A stretch of DNA of 8,764 nt. It comes from DASWHD01 sp036393335 (lineage in GTDB: Bacteria; CG2-30-53-67; CG2-30-70-394). Every line of letters begins with the position of its first letter. Within the stretch, counting starts at the first letter, position 1. The position numbers were made by a program, and so were the translations under genes. A model generated the notes under the pieces. That model was not told where the DNA came from and did no database searches. It worked only from the letters and a program-made list of their open reading frames with translations. The stretch spans positions 1-8,764 of the forward strand of contig DASWHD010000250.1 of the NCBI GenBank assembly GCA_036393335.1. Direction: 5' to 3'. This document shows positions 1 through 6,000 of this stretch, piece by piece.

Positions 1-2
1 TC

Positions 3-503
3 CCGGTGGTCGCGGTGGGGCTCGACTTCCTCCCCGACGCCGCGGCCCTGCCCACGCCCCTGGGCTCCGCCCTCTGCCTGAACGCGAGTCAGCCGGCGTG
101 GGCGATCAAGATCGACCCCGGGCTGAAGCGCCTCGCCGGCGCGGCCGAGCCGGAGTATCGCCTGGCGATCACCGCCGAGCAGCACATCGGCCTGTGGATC
201 GAGGTGGGACCGCGCGCCGAGACGTGGCAGGGGGTGATGTTCGGGGTGAGCGGTGCCGCGACCCTCACCCACCAGGCGGTGGGTCCCAAGGAGGAGCTAC
301 CGTCGCGCACCGTCCTCGAGTACCCGCTGAAGGACATGAAGCTCACCGCCGGGGACCACGAGTACACCGCCTGCGCCGTGAGCAACGCCATCGACCCGGC
401 GACCTCGTACTACGTGAAGATCGACGGCCACCCGGACCGCATCCTGTTCGGCGGCCACCCGGGAACCGACCAGGCCGAGGTGTACGTCCTTACTCTGGCG
501 TAG
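3..503 (+). CDS. Unrecognised protein, 5' end outside window
   Basis: This frame is open to the left edge of the window and ends at a TAG at 501-503, so the gene probably starts upstream. GTG codons at 6 and 15 are possible starts, but too little upstream sequence is present to judge a ribosome site. About 165 residues are visible. They are rich in short alternating hydrophobic and polar stretches (for example GLWIEVGP, VLEYPLKDMKL and YYVKIDGHPDRILFGG), which suggests a beta-rich fold. No catalytic motif, transmembrane segment or repeat is evident. I do not recognise the family and propose no function. The codon pattern matches the clear genes nearby, and the frame is more protein-like than the overlapping arginine/proline-rich frames. 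It is convergent with the kinase-like gene ending at 810, with about 300 nt of structured spacer between them. Confidence 0.6.
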   Translation, partial: PVVAVGLDFLPDAAALPTPLGSALCLNASQPAWAIKIDPGLKRLAGAAEPEYRLAITAEQHIGLWIEVGPRAETWQGVMFGVSGAATLTHQAVGPKEELPSRTVLEYPLKDMKLTAGDHEYTACAVSNAIDPATSYYVKIDGHPDRILFGGHPGTDQAEVYVLTLA

Positions 504-809
504 CCCGCATTTCTCACCATGACTCTGCCGCGCCCGCGCCACTGCCCGCATCTCCTGGCCGTGTCCTCGACAGGGGGAGGAGCCGGTTTCCCCGGCGATC
601 TGTGCTGGCGGTGCGCCAGGCCTTGCGGGCCTGGGTCGCCGACCTGCCTGTCCGGCAGGCAGGAGGGATTCGGCTCCTACCGCGGACCGACCAGGGTCTA
701 TGGCCATGTGCACGGGCTCGCGACGGTTCCTGGTGGAATTGCGGACAAGCATCAAGGCGCGAACGGGTGTGCTCGCGCGGCTGGTCATCCCCACACGGAA
801 CCGGGGCGT
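504..809. other. Convergent spacer without a convincing gene
   Basis: This 306-nt stretch lies between the ends of two convergent genes. Reading frames crossing it are dominated by Arg, Pro, Gly and Ala, lack good ribosome sites and overlap the kinase-like gene, so I do not call them. What it does hold is a run of three perfect hairpins between 582 and 663, listed separately. A weak GC stem (CCCC near 790-793 with GGGG at 803-806) lies just beyond the kinase-like stop on the minus strand. It has no T-run and is only a poor terminator candidate. Confidence 0.5.
582..663. repeat. Cluster of three small perfect hairpins
   Basis: Three inverted repeats follow one another, each with a five-base loop. 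The first is at 582-596 (GCCGG/CCGGC, 5 bp). The second is at 616-634 (CCAGGCC/GGCCTGG, 7 bp). The third is at 643-663 (CCTGCCTG/CAGGCAGG, 8 bp). Spacers are 19 and 8 nt. They sit between convergent genes, so a bidirectional terminator or a small extragenic palindromic element is plausible. None is followed by a T-run on either strand, so classic intrinsic termination is not supported. The 5-bp stem alone could be chance in GC-rich DNA. The 7- and 8-bp stems are more convincing. Confidence 0.5.
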
Positions 810-1547
810 TTACGCCTCGCGCAGAAGCCGACCCGGCGTGTTGTGGTCCTCTTGTGACGCACGCTGCGCGTCGCACTCCAGCACCATGCCGGCGATCAGT
901 TCGGCGCACGCCGCGATCCCCAGGCAGTGGGTGTTGAGGACCAGGTCGTAGTTGTGCGGGTCGGTCTGATCCGCGCCCCAGTAGGAGCGGACATAGGCGG
1001 CGCGTGCCGCGTCGATCCGGTCGAGGTCCACCTCGCCCAGCTCTTTCCCCTGCTGCCTGGCCTGCTCCTGCTTGCGCGCCAGCCGCACCGGCTTGGGGGC
1101 GATGAGGCGCACGTGCAGGCCGTGGGGAAGGTCATGGGTCAAGATCCCCCCGCCGCGGCCGACGATCACGGCGTGGCCGCGCAGGGCAAGCGACCGCACC
1201 GTCCGGGCGGTCTTCTCCGCCAGCACCACCTGTGGCGGCTTGCGCTCGATGACGCTGGAGACCCAGTCGTCGAGGCGCGAGATCTGCTCCTCCTCCAGCG
1301 ACGAGCGCAGTTTCTCGCTCAGGTTGTGGTCGCGGATGATCTCGTCCACCAGCTCGCGGTCGAAGAACCGCCACGGGACGTCGGAGCGGGCCTCGCTCAG
1401 GAGACGGACCAGGGCCTCGCCCACCTCGCGCCCGCCGGCCCCGGATTCGCGGGAGATCGTGACGTACGGTGCCGGCGATCTCTGCCGTGGTTTCACTTTG
1501 GCGCCGAGAGCGCGGACGTACCCCTTGAGGTTGGCGCGACCTGCCAT
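810..1547 (-). CDS. Cytidylate kinase-like family protein
   Basis: The 245-aa product resembles the cytidylate kinase-like (AAA_26/CMP kinase-like) P-loop family. After a basic N-terminal leader of about 25 residues comes YVTISRESGAGG (28-39), the glycine-rich phosphate-binding segment, followed by REVGEAL. Next are FFDRELVDEI (61-70), a coiled, charged segment (75-105), GHAVIVGRGG (124-133), VRLIAPKPVRLAR (146-158) and YVRSYWGAD...NYDLVLNT (185-206), the usual end of the fold. Members are taken to be nucleotide kinases, but many are not true Cmk enzymes and the substrate here is unproven. The ATG at 1547 is supported by GGAGG on the minus strand (1557-1561) nine bases upstream. The gene is divergent from the CCA-adding enzyme gene. 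Any metabolic link (CTP supply) is only inference. The product is cytoplasmic, with no signal peptide or membrane segment. Confidence 0.85.
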   Translation of the reverse strand: MAGRANLKGYVRALGAKVKPRQRSPAPYVTISRESGAGGREVGEALVRLLSEARSDVPWRFFDRELVDEIIRDHNLSEKLRSSLEEEQISRLDDWVSSVIERKPPQVVLAEKTARTVRSLALRGHAVIVGRGGGILTHDLPHGLHVRLIAPKPVRLARKQEQARQQGKELGEVDLDRIDAARAAYVRSYWGADQTDPHNYDLVLNTHCLGIAACAELIAGMVLECDAQRASQEDHNTPGRLLREA

Positions 1548-1556
1548 GACGGAGAT

Positions 1557-1561
1557 CCTCC
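1557..1561 (-). promoter_or_regulatory. Shine-Dalgarno of kinase-like gene
   Basis: The minus strand reads GGAGG followed by nine bases and ATG, a full-strength site that fixes the start at 1547. Farther upstream the minus strand reads TATAGT (1584-1579), a fair -10 hexamer, but no convincing -35 sits 16-18 bases above it. Confidence 0.65.
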
Positions 1562-1639
1562 GGCGTAGAGACCCCCAAACTATAGCGAATGTGCGGGACT
1601 TTCCTTGCGCACGGGGGCGCGGCGATGTGTGATGGCTCC

Positions 1640-3073
1640 ATGGAGAGACACTGGCAGATCGACAGCGAGCGGATGCGCGCCCTGGCGCGCATCATCGAGC
1701 CCCTGCGTCGCGCCGGTTTCACCGCTCGGTTGTGCGGCGGTGGGGTGCGCGACCGGCTACTGGGCCGATCGCCGGCGGACGACGATCTCGCCACCGATGC
1801 CCAGCCGGGGGAAGTAACGGTCGCCTTGGAGGCTGTAGGGCTGCGGGTCGCCCCGACCGGTGTGGCCCACGGCACGGTCACCGCCGTGGCAGGCGGCCAC
1901 GGCTTCGAGATCACCACCCTGCGCCGCGACCTGCGGACCTTCGGCCGCCACGCGGAGGTTCAGTTCGGCGATGTGGCGTGGGAGGAGGACGCCCGCCGCC
2001 GCGACTTCACGATCAACGCGCTGTACGCGGATCTCGACGGCACGATCTACGACTATGTCGGCGGTGAGGCCGATCTCGCGGCCGGGCGGGTGCGCTTCGT
2101 CGGCGACCCGGAGGAGCGGATCAAGGAGGACTTCCTGCGCATCCTGCGCCTGTTCCGCTTCCACGCACGCTTCGCTCGCCACCCGCTGGATGCGGCTACC
2201 CTGGCCGCGGTGCGGCGCTGGACACCGTACCTCACCCACATCTCCCGGGAGCGGGTGGCGGCGGAGTGGTGGGCTCTGCTCGCCACCGAGCGGCCGCGCG
2301 CCGCCCTGGAGGCGATGCAACAACACGGCGTGCTGGCGGTGGTCGTGCCGGAGATCGGCGCCATGCCGGACGTCCCGCAGCGCAACCCGTATCACGACCG
2401 CGACGTCGCCCGCCACTCCTGGCACACCCTGTTCGCCCTGTTCGAGCTGGAGGAGGGACGCCACGCGCGCATCGCTCCGGACGGCACCGTCGACCCGGGG
2501 GGCGCCCGCGCCTGTGCTCCGATCCCCCGCCTGCCGCTGCTGCGTCACCTCGCCCTGTTCCACGACCTGGCCAAGCCCCTCTGTCACCGGCGGGAGGGTG
2601 AGCCGCCGCGCGACCGGTTCCTCGGCCATGACGAGGTGGGGGCGCGCATGATCGAGCGCCAGCTCCGCCGCCTCGGCCGCGGCCAGGGCGACCGCGACGA
2701 TGCGGGGCTGATGATCCGGCGCCACCTCTACCTGTTGCAGCACGACAGTCGCGGGAGCCACCGCCGCCTCTACCGCCAGGTCGGGCCGCGCCTCTTCACC
2801 CAGCTCCTGTACCTCGCCCTGGCCGACGGCGCCGCCATGCAGCCGCACTCCTTCGCACGCTGCCGCGACTCCCTCCTGCCCCTGCTGGAGGAGATCGACG
2901 ACTGGGCGCTGCCGCCGCCGCTGCCGGTCTCGGGCCGCGACCTCCTCAACCTCGGCGTCGCCCAGGGGCCGGCGGTGGGGGAGCTGCTGGGCCGGTTGCG
3001 CGAGTGGTGGGAGGGGGAGGAGCCGGCCCCCGACCGGGAGCAGTGCCTCGCCTGGCTGCGCGCGCGGCTGTGA
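1640..3073 (+). CDS. CCA tRNA nucleotidyltransferase / poly(A) polymerase family, with HD domain
   Basis: This is a class II template-independent nucleotidyltransferase that probably adds or repairs CCA at tRNA 3' ends; a poly(A) polymerase role cannot be excluded. With the ATG at 1640 it is 477 aa. The head domain shows GGGVRDRLLGR (33-43), then PADDDLAT (45-52) with the metal-binding pair D47/D49. RRDFTINAL is at 120-128 and DYVGG at 138-142. The tRNA/nucleotide-selecting neck follows as RIKEDFLRILRLFRFHARF (160-178). An HD phosphohydrolase domain comes next: H262, the HD pair H308-D309 in LFHDLAK, and FLGHDEVGA (327-335). The tail VSGRDLLNLGVAQGP (430-444) matches the C-terminus of Bacillus-type CCA enzymes. 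In-frame ATGs also occur at 1589 and 1625. The site upstream of each is weak, so the exact start is uncertain; 1640 gives the most family-like N-terminus. The gene is divergent from the kinase-like gene. Confidence 0.88.
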   Translation: MERHWQIDSERMRALARIIEPLRRAGFTARLCGGGVRDRLLGRSPADDDLATDAQPGEVTVALEAVGLRVAPTGVAHGTVTAVAGGHGFEITTLRRDLRTFGRHAEVQFGDVAWEEDARRRDFTINALYADLDGTIYDYVGGEADLAAGRVRFVGDPEERIKEDFLRILRLFRFHARFARHPLDAATLAAVRRWTPYLTHISRERVAAEWWALLATERPRAALEAMQQHGVLAVVVPEIGAMPDVPQRNPYHDRDVARHSWHTLFALFELEEGRHARIAPDGTVDPGGARACAPIPRLPLLRHLALFHDLAKPLCHRREGEPPRDRFLGHDEVGARMIERQLRRLGRGQGDRDDAGLMIRRHLYLLQHDSRGSHRRLYRQVGPRLFTQLLYLALADGAAMQPHSFARCRDSLLPLLEEIDDWALPPPLPVSGRDLLNLGVAQGPAVGELLGRLREWWEGEEPAPDREQCLAWLRARL

Positions 3074-3157
3074 CGCGCTTCCCGTGGCGTACCCCGAAGA
3101 AGACACAGGAACGGCGGACCGGCCGCCGGCAGAGAATCGCCCTCCCGCCGTCACAGA

Positions 3158-3229
3158 ACGCGGGAACCCAGGCACCCAGGAAGAGAGCCGGCCGCCGAGC
3201 GGTTCTCCTGGATTCCTGGCTTCCCGCGT
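3158..3229. repeat. 72-nt imperfect palindrome, REP/MITE-like
   Basis: Arms of 27 nt (3158-3184 and 3203-3229) pair with 22 Watson-Crick pairs, one G-U and four mismatches around an 18-nt GC-rich loop. The outer part (3158-3172 with 3215-3229) is 14 of 15 paired. The right arm contains CTCCTGGATTCCTGG then CTTCCCGCG, a wording reminiscent of the short extragenic palindromes (CTGGATTCCCGC...GCGGGAA type) scattered through many proteobacterial genomes. That resemblance is from memory and unchecked. It lies 85 nt past the CCA-enzyme stop and could stabilise or end that transcript. There is only one copy in this window. Confidence 0.6.
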
Positions 3230-3269
3230 GGAACGACCGTGAGCCACCAACGATCCAGCCGCCGGTGGG

Positions 3270-3298
3270 ATGACTGCTCGCGCCGTCCCGCGTACTCT
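3270..3298 (+). promoter_or_regulatory. Candidate promoter of gpmI, leaderless
   Basis: ATGACT (3270-3275, sharing TGAC with the -35 consensus) and TACTCT (3293-3298, a TANNNT -10) are separated by exactly 17 bases. The -10 ends six bases before the ATG at 3305, so transcription would begin at or next to the start codon. No Shine-Dalgarno precedes that ATG, which fits a leaderless mRNA. The hexamers are imperfect, so this is a prediction only. Confidence 0.35.
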
Positions 3299-3304
3299 CA
3301 CGCC

Positions 3305-4954
3305 ATGGATTACCCAGCGATCCGGGACCACTTCGCCGGCCGCCGCCCCGTGTTGCTCATCGTTCTCGACGGCTGGGGGATTGGGAAACGGCGCGAGTGG
3401 GACGCGATCGCCCAGGCCGACACGCCGGTGATGGACCGGCTGTGGGCCCAGCACCCGCACACCACCCTCCTCACCCAGGGCCATCACGTCGGCCTGCCGG
3501 CCGACAGCGACCTGGGGGGCAGCGAGGTGGGCCACCTCACCATGGGCGCCGGCCGCATCCTCGACCAGGGCCCGACGCGCATCTTCAAGGCGATCGCCGA
3601 CGGCACCTTCTTCCAGAGCGAGGTCCTGAAGGAGCTGATCGATCGCTGCCGCGGCGCGGACCACGCCCTGCACCTGCTCGGCCTCCTCTCGGACGGCAAC
3701 ATCCACTCGCACATCGACCACTTCGTGGCGGTGATCGAGCACGCCGATCGCCAGGGCGTGGAGCGCCTCCGCGTCCACGCCCTGCTGGACGGTCGCGACG
3801 TGGGCATCCAGTCCGCCCTCGACTACACGGGCCGTCTTGAGGCCCTGTTCGACCGCATCAACGGCCGGGGGAACCGCGACTATCGTTTCGCGTCCGGGGG
3901 CGGCCGCGAGGCGATCACCATGGACCGGGACTGCACCTGGCCGAAGGTCGAGGCCGGTTGGAACCTCCACGTCCATGGCCAGGGCGCCCACCGCTTCCGC
4001 TCCATCGAGGAGGCGATCCTGCACTTCCGCCGGGAGCGGCCGGGGATCATCGACCAGGACCTGCCGGGCTTCGTGATCGTCGATGCAGACGATCGCCCCG
4101 TGGGCCCGGTGCGCGACGGCGATGCCATGCTGTTCATGAACTTCCGTGCCGACCGCGCGGTGGAGTTCACCCAGGCCATGGAGCTGGACGACTTCCCGCA
4201 CTTCGAGCGGCGCCGCCCCGACTGCCTCTACGCCGGCATGATGGTCTACGACGAGGACCACTACCTGCCGCGCCGCCAGGTGATGGGGCCGACCAAGGTG
4301 GACAGGCCGTTCGGCGAGCGGCTGGTGGCGCTGGGACTGCGCCAGTTCCGCCTCACCGAGACCCAGAAGTACCCCCACGTCACCTTCTTCTTCAATGGCG
4401 GCCGGCGCGAGCCTCTGGACCGGAACCTCGAGGAGTACATCCTCATCGATTCGGACAAGATCGACTCCTTCGCGCAGCGGCCGGCGATGAAGGCGCCGGA
4501 GATCGCCCGGCAGGCGGTGGCCCTGATCGAGTCCGGGCGCTTCGACTTCGGCCTGATCAACTTCGCCAACGCCGACATGGTCGGCCACACCGGCGACCTC
4601 GCCGCCACCGAGGTGGCCGCCACCACCGTCGACATCGCCCTCGGCCGGATCCTGGCGGCGGTGGAGCGCACGGGCGGATCCGCTCTGATCATCGCCGACC
4701 ACGGCAATGCGGATGAGATGCTCATCCTCAACAAGAGGGGCGAGGAGGAGATCTCCACCAAGCACTCCATCAACCCGGTGCCGTGCATCCTCTTCGATCC
4801 GCGGCCCGGGCGGCCCTACGCCCTGCGCCAGCAGGACGGCGACGACTCGCCGGGCCACGCCCCCGGCCTCTCCCACATCGCCGCCACCCTGTTCCTCATG
4901 CTCGGCCGTCCCGTGCCGGATGGCCTCAACGCGCCGCTTCTGCTCCCCGCATAG
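3305..4954 (+). CDS. gpmI: 2,3-bisphosphoglycerate-independent phosphoglycerate mutase
   Basis: This enzyme interconverts 3- and 2-phosphoglycerate in glycolysis and gluconeogenesis using two metal ions, in the cytoplasm. The 549-aa product has the full alkaline-phosphatase-fold active site. D22 lies in VLDGWG and the phosphoserine nucleophile S73 in GGSEVGH. Also present are HSH (134-136), LDGRD (161-165), NFRADR (279-284), K355 in TETQKYPHVTFFFNGG, D424 and H428 in NADMVGHTGD, D465-H466 in IADHGNADE, and H487 before INPVP. Length and wording (YRFASGGGREAITMDRD, FVIVDADDRPVGP) match the longer plant-like iPGM branch rather than the roughly 510-aa common bacterial form. The residue before SEVGH is Gly where Asn is usual. 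An in-frame GTG at 3239 would add 22 unconserved residues, so ATG 3305 is preferred. The gene follows the CCA-enzyme gene in the same direction but is separated by about 230 nt and the palindrome, so it is probably its own unit. Confidence 0.95.
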   Translation: MDYPAIRDHFAGRRPVLLIVLDGWGIGKRREWDAIAQADTPVMDRLWAQHPHTTLLTQGHHVGLPADSDLGGSEVGHLTMGAGRILDQGPTRIFKAIADGTFFQSEVLKELIDRCRGADHALHLLGLLSDGNIHSHIDHFVAVIEHADRQGVERLRVHALLDGRDVGIQSALDYTGRLEALFDRINGRGNRDYRFASGGGREAITMDRDCTWPKVEAGWNLHVHGQGAHRFRSIEEAILHFRRERPGIIDQDLPGFVIVDADDRPVGPVRDGDAMLFMNFRADRAVEFTQAMELDDFPHFERRRPDCLYAGMMVYDEDHYLPRRQVMGPTKVDRPFGERLVALGLRQFRLTETQKYPHVTFFFNGGRREPLDRNLEEYILIDSDKIDSFAQRPAMKAPEIARQAVALIESGRFDFGLINFANADMVGHTGDLAATEVAATTVDIALGRILAAVERTGGSALIIADHGNADEMLILNKRGEEEISTKHSINPVPCILFDPRPGRPYALRQQDGDDSPGHAPGLSHIAATLFLMLGRPVPDGLNAPLLLPA

Positions 4955-5001
4955 GTGGGGCGTCCCATAGCCGATCCCTCGCCGCGGCAGAGACGATCTA
5001 T

Positions 5002-5015
5002 CCCCCGTGCGGGGG
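5002..5015. other. GC hairpin between convergent genes
   Basis: CCCCC, GTGC and GGGGG form a 5-bp all-GC stem with a four-base loop, between the ends of gpmI and the convergent nucleotidyltransferase gene. No T-run follows on either strand. It may help transcript ending from either side but is not a standard intrinsic terminator. Confidence 0.3.
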
Positions 5016-5087
5016 TGCCTGCGATACAGCACGAAAAGAGATCGCCCGTTACCCAACGGAGTGCCCGCTAACCGCGCAGGCGTGGGG

Positions 5088-5531
5088 TCAATCCTCGTCC
5101 AGCAACCGCGCATCCCGGATATCTTTGTCTCGGCCGGTGGCGCGCTTGTTGGTGATGAGGTCCTTGATCGAGAGGATGGGGACCTTCAACGCCCCAAGTA
5201 CCCCCACCTCGTGGCGTTCCCACGCCGCGGCGAACTCCACCCCGGTAATGCGTGTCAAAATGTCGATCCGCTGGGGCGCTACTCCTATCTGGAGGACGAT
5301 GTCCTGGGTGGTGAAGGTGTCCTTGTCGAAGTGGTCGCTTGGGGCGCCGAACTCCACCAAGGCGTCATAGACTCGCGCGGCGTTCGCGGCGGTGGGCTCC
5401 ACCCACAGATCTAGGTCGACGGTGGCCCGGGGGTAGCCGTGGCCGGCCATGGCGTAGGCACCGACCACCAGGAACCGAACCTCATGGTCCAAGAAGGCGG
5501 ACAACATCTCTGCGTAGTCTGGATTCAGCAT
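5088..5531 (-). CDS. MNT/DUF6036-like nucleotidyltransferase
   Basis: The 147-aa product looks like a stand-alone minimal nucleotidyltransferase of the DUF6036/AbiEii-related type. FLVVGAYAMAGHGYPRAT (20-37) is the nucleotide-binding turn. VDLDLWVE (38-45) carries the metal pair D39/D41, QRIDILT (87-93) supplies a third carboxylate at D90, and LSIKDLITNKRATGR (120-134) with KDIRDARLL is the typical C-terminal end. In classical members the turn is Gly-Gly or Gly-Gly-Ser; here the second Gly is Ala25. The ATG at 5531 is preceded by GGGAG (5537-5541) five bases away. Its first 50 nt overlap the end of the 66-aa gene upstream, so translation is probably coupled. Such enzymes act in toxin-antitoxin or abortive-infection pairs (for example MntA with HepT, or AbiEii), either as toxin or as an antitoxin that nucleotidylates its partner. 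Which applies here cannot be told from sequence. Confidence 0.82.
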   Translation of the reverse strand: MLNPDYAEMLSAFLDHEVRFLVVGAYAMAGHGYPRATVDLDLWVEPTAANAARVYDALVEFGAPSDHFDKDTFTTQDIVLQIGVAPQRIDILTRITGVEFAAAWERHEVGVLGALKVPILSIKDLITNKRATGRDKDIRDARLLDED

Positions 5532-5682
5532 CGAAGCTCCCGGTAAAGGCCATCACGTCCATGGTCAGCGGCCACACCATCGCCAACCGGTCGCCGATCT
5601 CCCCCTCGACCTTCTCTTCCTCGGGGGCGTCGATCATGCGGATGATCTTCACTTTGCTGCGATCCATCCGTCGTGGATCCAT
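5482..5682 (-). CDS. 66-aa conserved partner of the nucleotidyltransferase
   Basis: This short gene is supported by a textbook start: GGAGG on the minus strand (5688-5692), five bases, then ATG at 5682. The product opens with a basic segment (MDPRRMDRSKVKIIRM), then an acidic one (DAPEEEKVEGEIGD, 18-31). RLAMVWPLTMDVMAFTG (32-48) follows, and an arginine-rich tail RLRRDVVRLL (55-64) ends the protein. The RLAMVWPLT...AF-G...RLRRDVVR pattern is one I recall from small uncharacterised proteins encoded just upstream of nucleotidyltransferases; this is memory, not a search. It has no HEPN R-x4-6-H motif and no obvious DNA-binding helix-turn-helix. The stop at 5482-5484 lies 50 nt inside the nucleotidyltransferase frame. 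Its role as antitoxin, toxin or substrate partner is inferred only from this linkage. Confidence 0.72.
   Translation of the reverse strand: MDPRRMDRSKVKIIRMIDAPEEEKVEGEIGDRLAMVWPLTMDVMAFTGSFDAESRLRRDVVRLLGP
5537..5541 (-). promoter_or_regulatory. Shine-Dalgarno of nucleotidyltransferase gene inside the 66-aa gene
   Basis: GGGAG lies five bases before the ATG at 5531 and is embedded in the coding region of the upstream 66-aa gene. It decides the start and implies a 50-nt overlap rather than a later Met at residue 9. Confidence 0.6.
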
Positions 5683-5782
5683 CTCTGCCTCCGTCACCCA
5701 CGAGTCGTCCCAAACCCCGGCGAATCTTACCACCCTCGGTTGCGAGGACCACCGCCTCGGGGCGTATGGCGCCAGCCCTGAG

Positions 5783-5800
5783 CGCCTCCAGATGGAGGCG
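5783..5800. repeat. Perfect inverted repeat in divergent spacer
   Basis: CGCCTCCA and TGGAGGCG are exact reverse complements with only GA between them, an 18-nt near-continuous palindrome. It sits about 100 nt above the 66-aa start and about 200 nt above the helicase start. A dimeric regulator site is possible, but a random palindrome of this size cannot be excluded. Confidence 0.4.
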
Positions 5801-5893
5801 ATCACCGCCGTCCGGATGATTGCCCGCCGGGCGCTGCCGGCGACCCCGGTCGCAAGCCGCCACGGCCCGTTCCGTATCGCGCCGCGCCCGCGC

Positions 5894-5922
5894 TTGACGC
5901 CCTCCCGACCCGGTCCTAGGTT
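5894..5922 (+). promoter_or_regulatory. Candidate promoter of helicase gene
   Basis: TTGACG (5894-5899, five of six to the -35 consensus) is followed by exactly 17 bases and TAGGTT (5917-5922, three of six to the -10). Transcription would start near 5929, giving a leader of about 70 nt before ATG 6001. It is the best sigma-70-like pair in this spacer, but the -10 is weak. Confidence 0.38.
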
Positions 5923-5992
5923 TGCCCGCGCGGCGCCGGATCCCGGATCTTGGTTGTCACGCCAGGGAGATGCCTGCCCCCGGGAGCGTCGC

Positions 5993-5996
5993 AGGA
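5993..5996 (+). promoter_or_regulatory. Shine-Dalgarno of helicase gene
   Basis: AGGA lies four bases before the ATG at 6001. The frame is closed by a TAG at 5917-5919, and the only other in-frame start of note is a TTG at 5950 without a good site. This supports 6001 as the start. Confidence 0.55.
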
Positions 5997-6000
5997 AGTC

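Larger units (their letters stand above)
5683..6000. other. Divergent spacer between NTase pair and helicase
   Basis: These 318 nt separate two divergently transcribed units. No convincing gene was found: the frames through it are Arg/Pro-rich and lack starts with ribosome sites. It contains the ribosome site of the 66-aa gene (5688-5692), a possible minus-strand -10 TAAGAT (5729-5724) 41 nt above that start, and the palindrome TGGCGCCA (5767-5774). It also holds an inverted repeat at 5783-5800, a candidate helicase promoter (5894-5922) and the helicase ribosome site (5993-5996). Confidence 0.5.

Noticed and set aside
582..663. Possible CRISPR array or attC site
   Set aside because: The three stems differ in sequence and spacing, with no repeated direct unit and no integron-type core sites or cas genes nearby.
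519..857. Plus-strand 112-codon frame in the convergent spacer
   Set aside because: It has no ribosome site, unstructured composition and runs into the opposite-strand kinase-like gene.
3239..3304. Upstream GTG start for gpmI
   Set aside because: The added 22 residues (Ser/Arg-rich) do not look like the iPGM N-terminus, and the ribosome site is weak. ATG 3305 leads directly into the family sequence.
5002..5015. Intrinsic terminator for gpmI
   Set aside because: The stem is only 5 bp and no T-run follows on either strand, so it is kept only as a low-confidence hairpin.
1757..5113. A very long minus-strand open frame of over 1,100 codons
   Set aside because: It runs antisense to the CCA-enzyme and gpmI genes, whose motifs are complete. 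Its product is low-complexity (Ala, Val, Gly, Arg, His). GC-rich genes commonly leave such open antisense frames.
5088..5682. MntA-HepT (HEPN-MNT) toxin-antitoxin system
   Set aside because: The 66-aa partner is too short for a HEPN domain and has no R-x4-6-H motif, so this named system does not fit.
5525..5863. Minus-strand 112-codon frame over the 66-aa gene
   Set aside because: It is rich in Gly, Arg and Asp with no ribosome site, whereas the frame starting at 5682 has a GGAGG site and a conserved-looking product.
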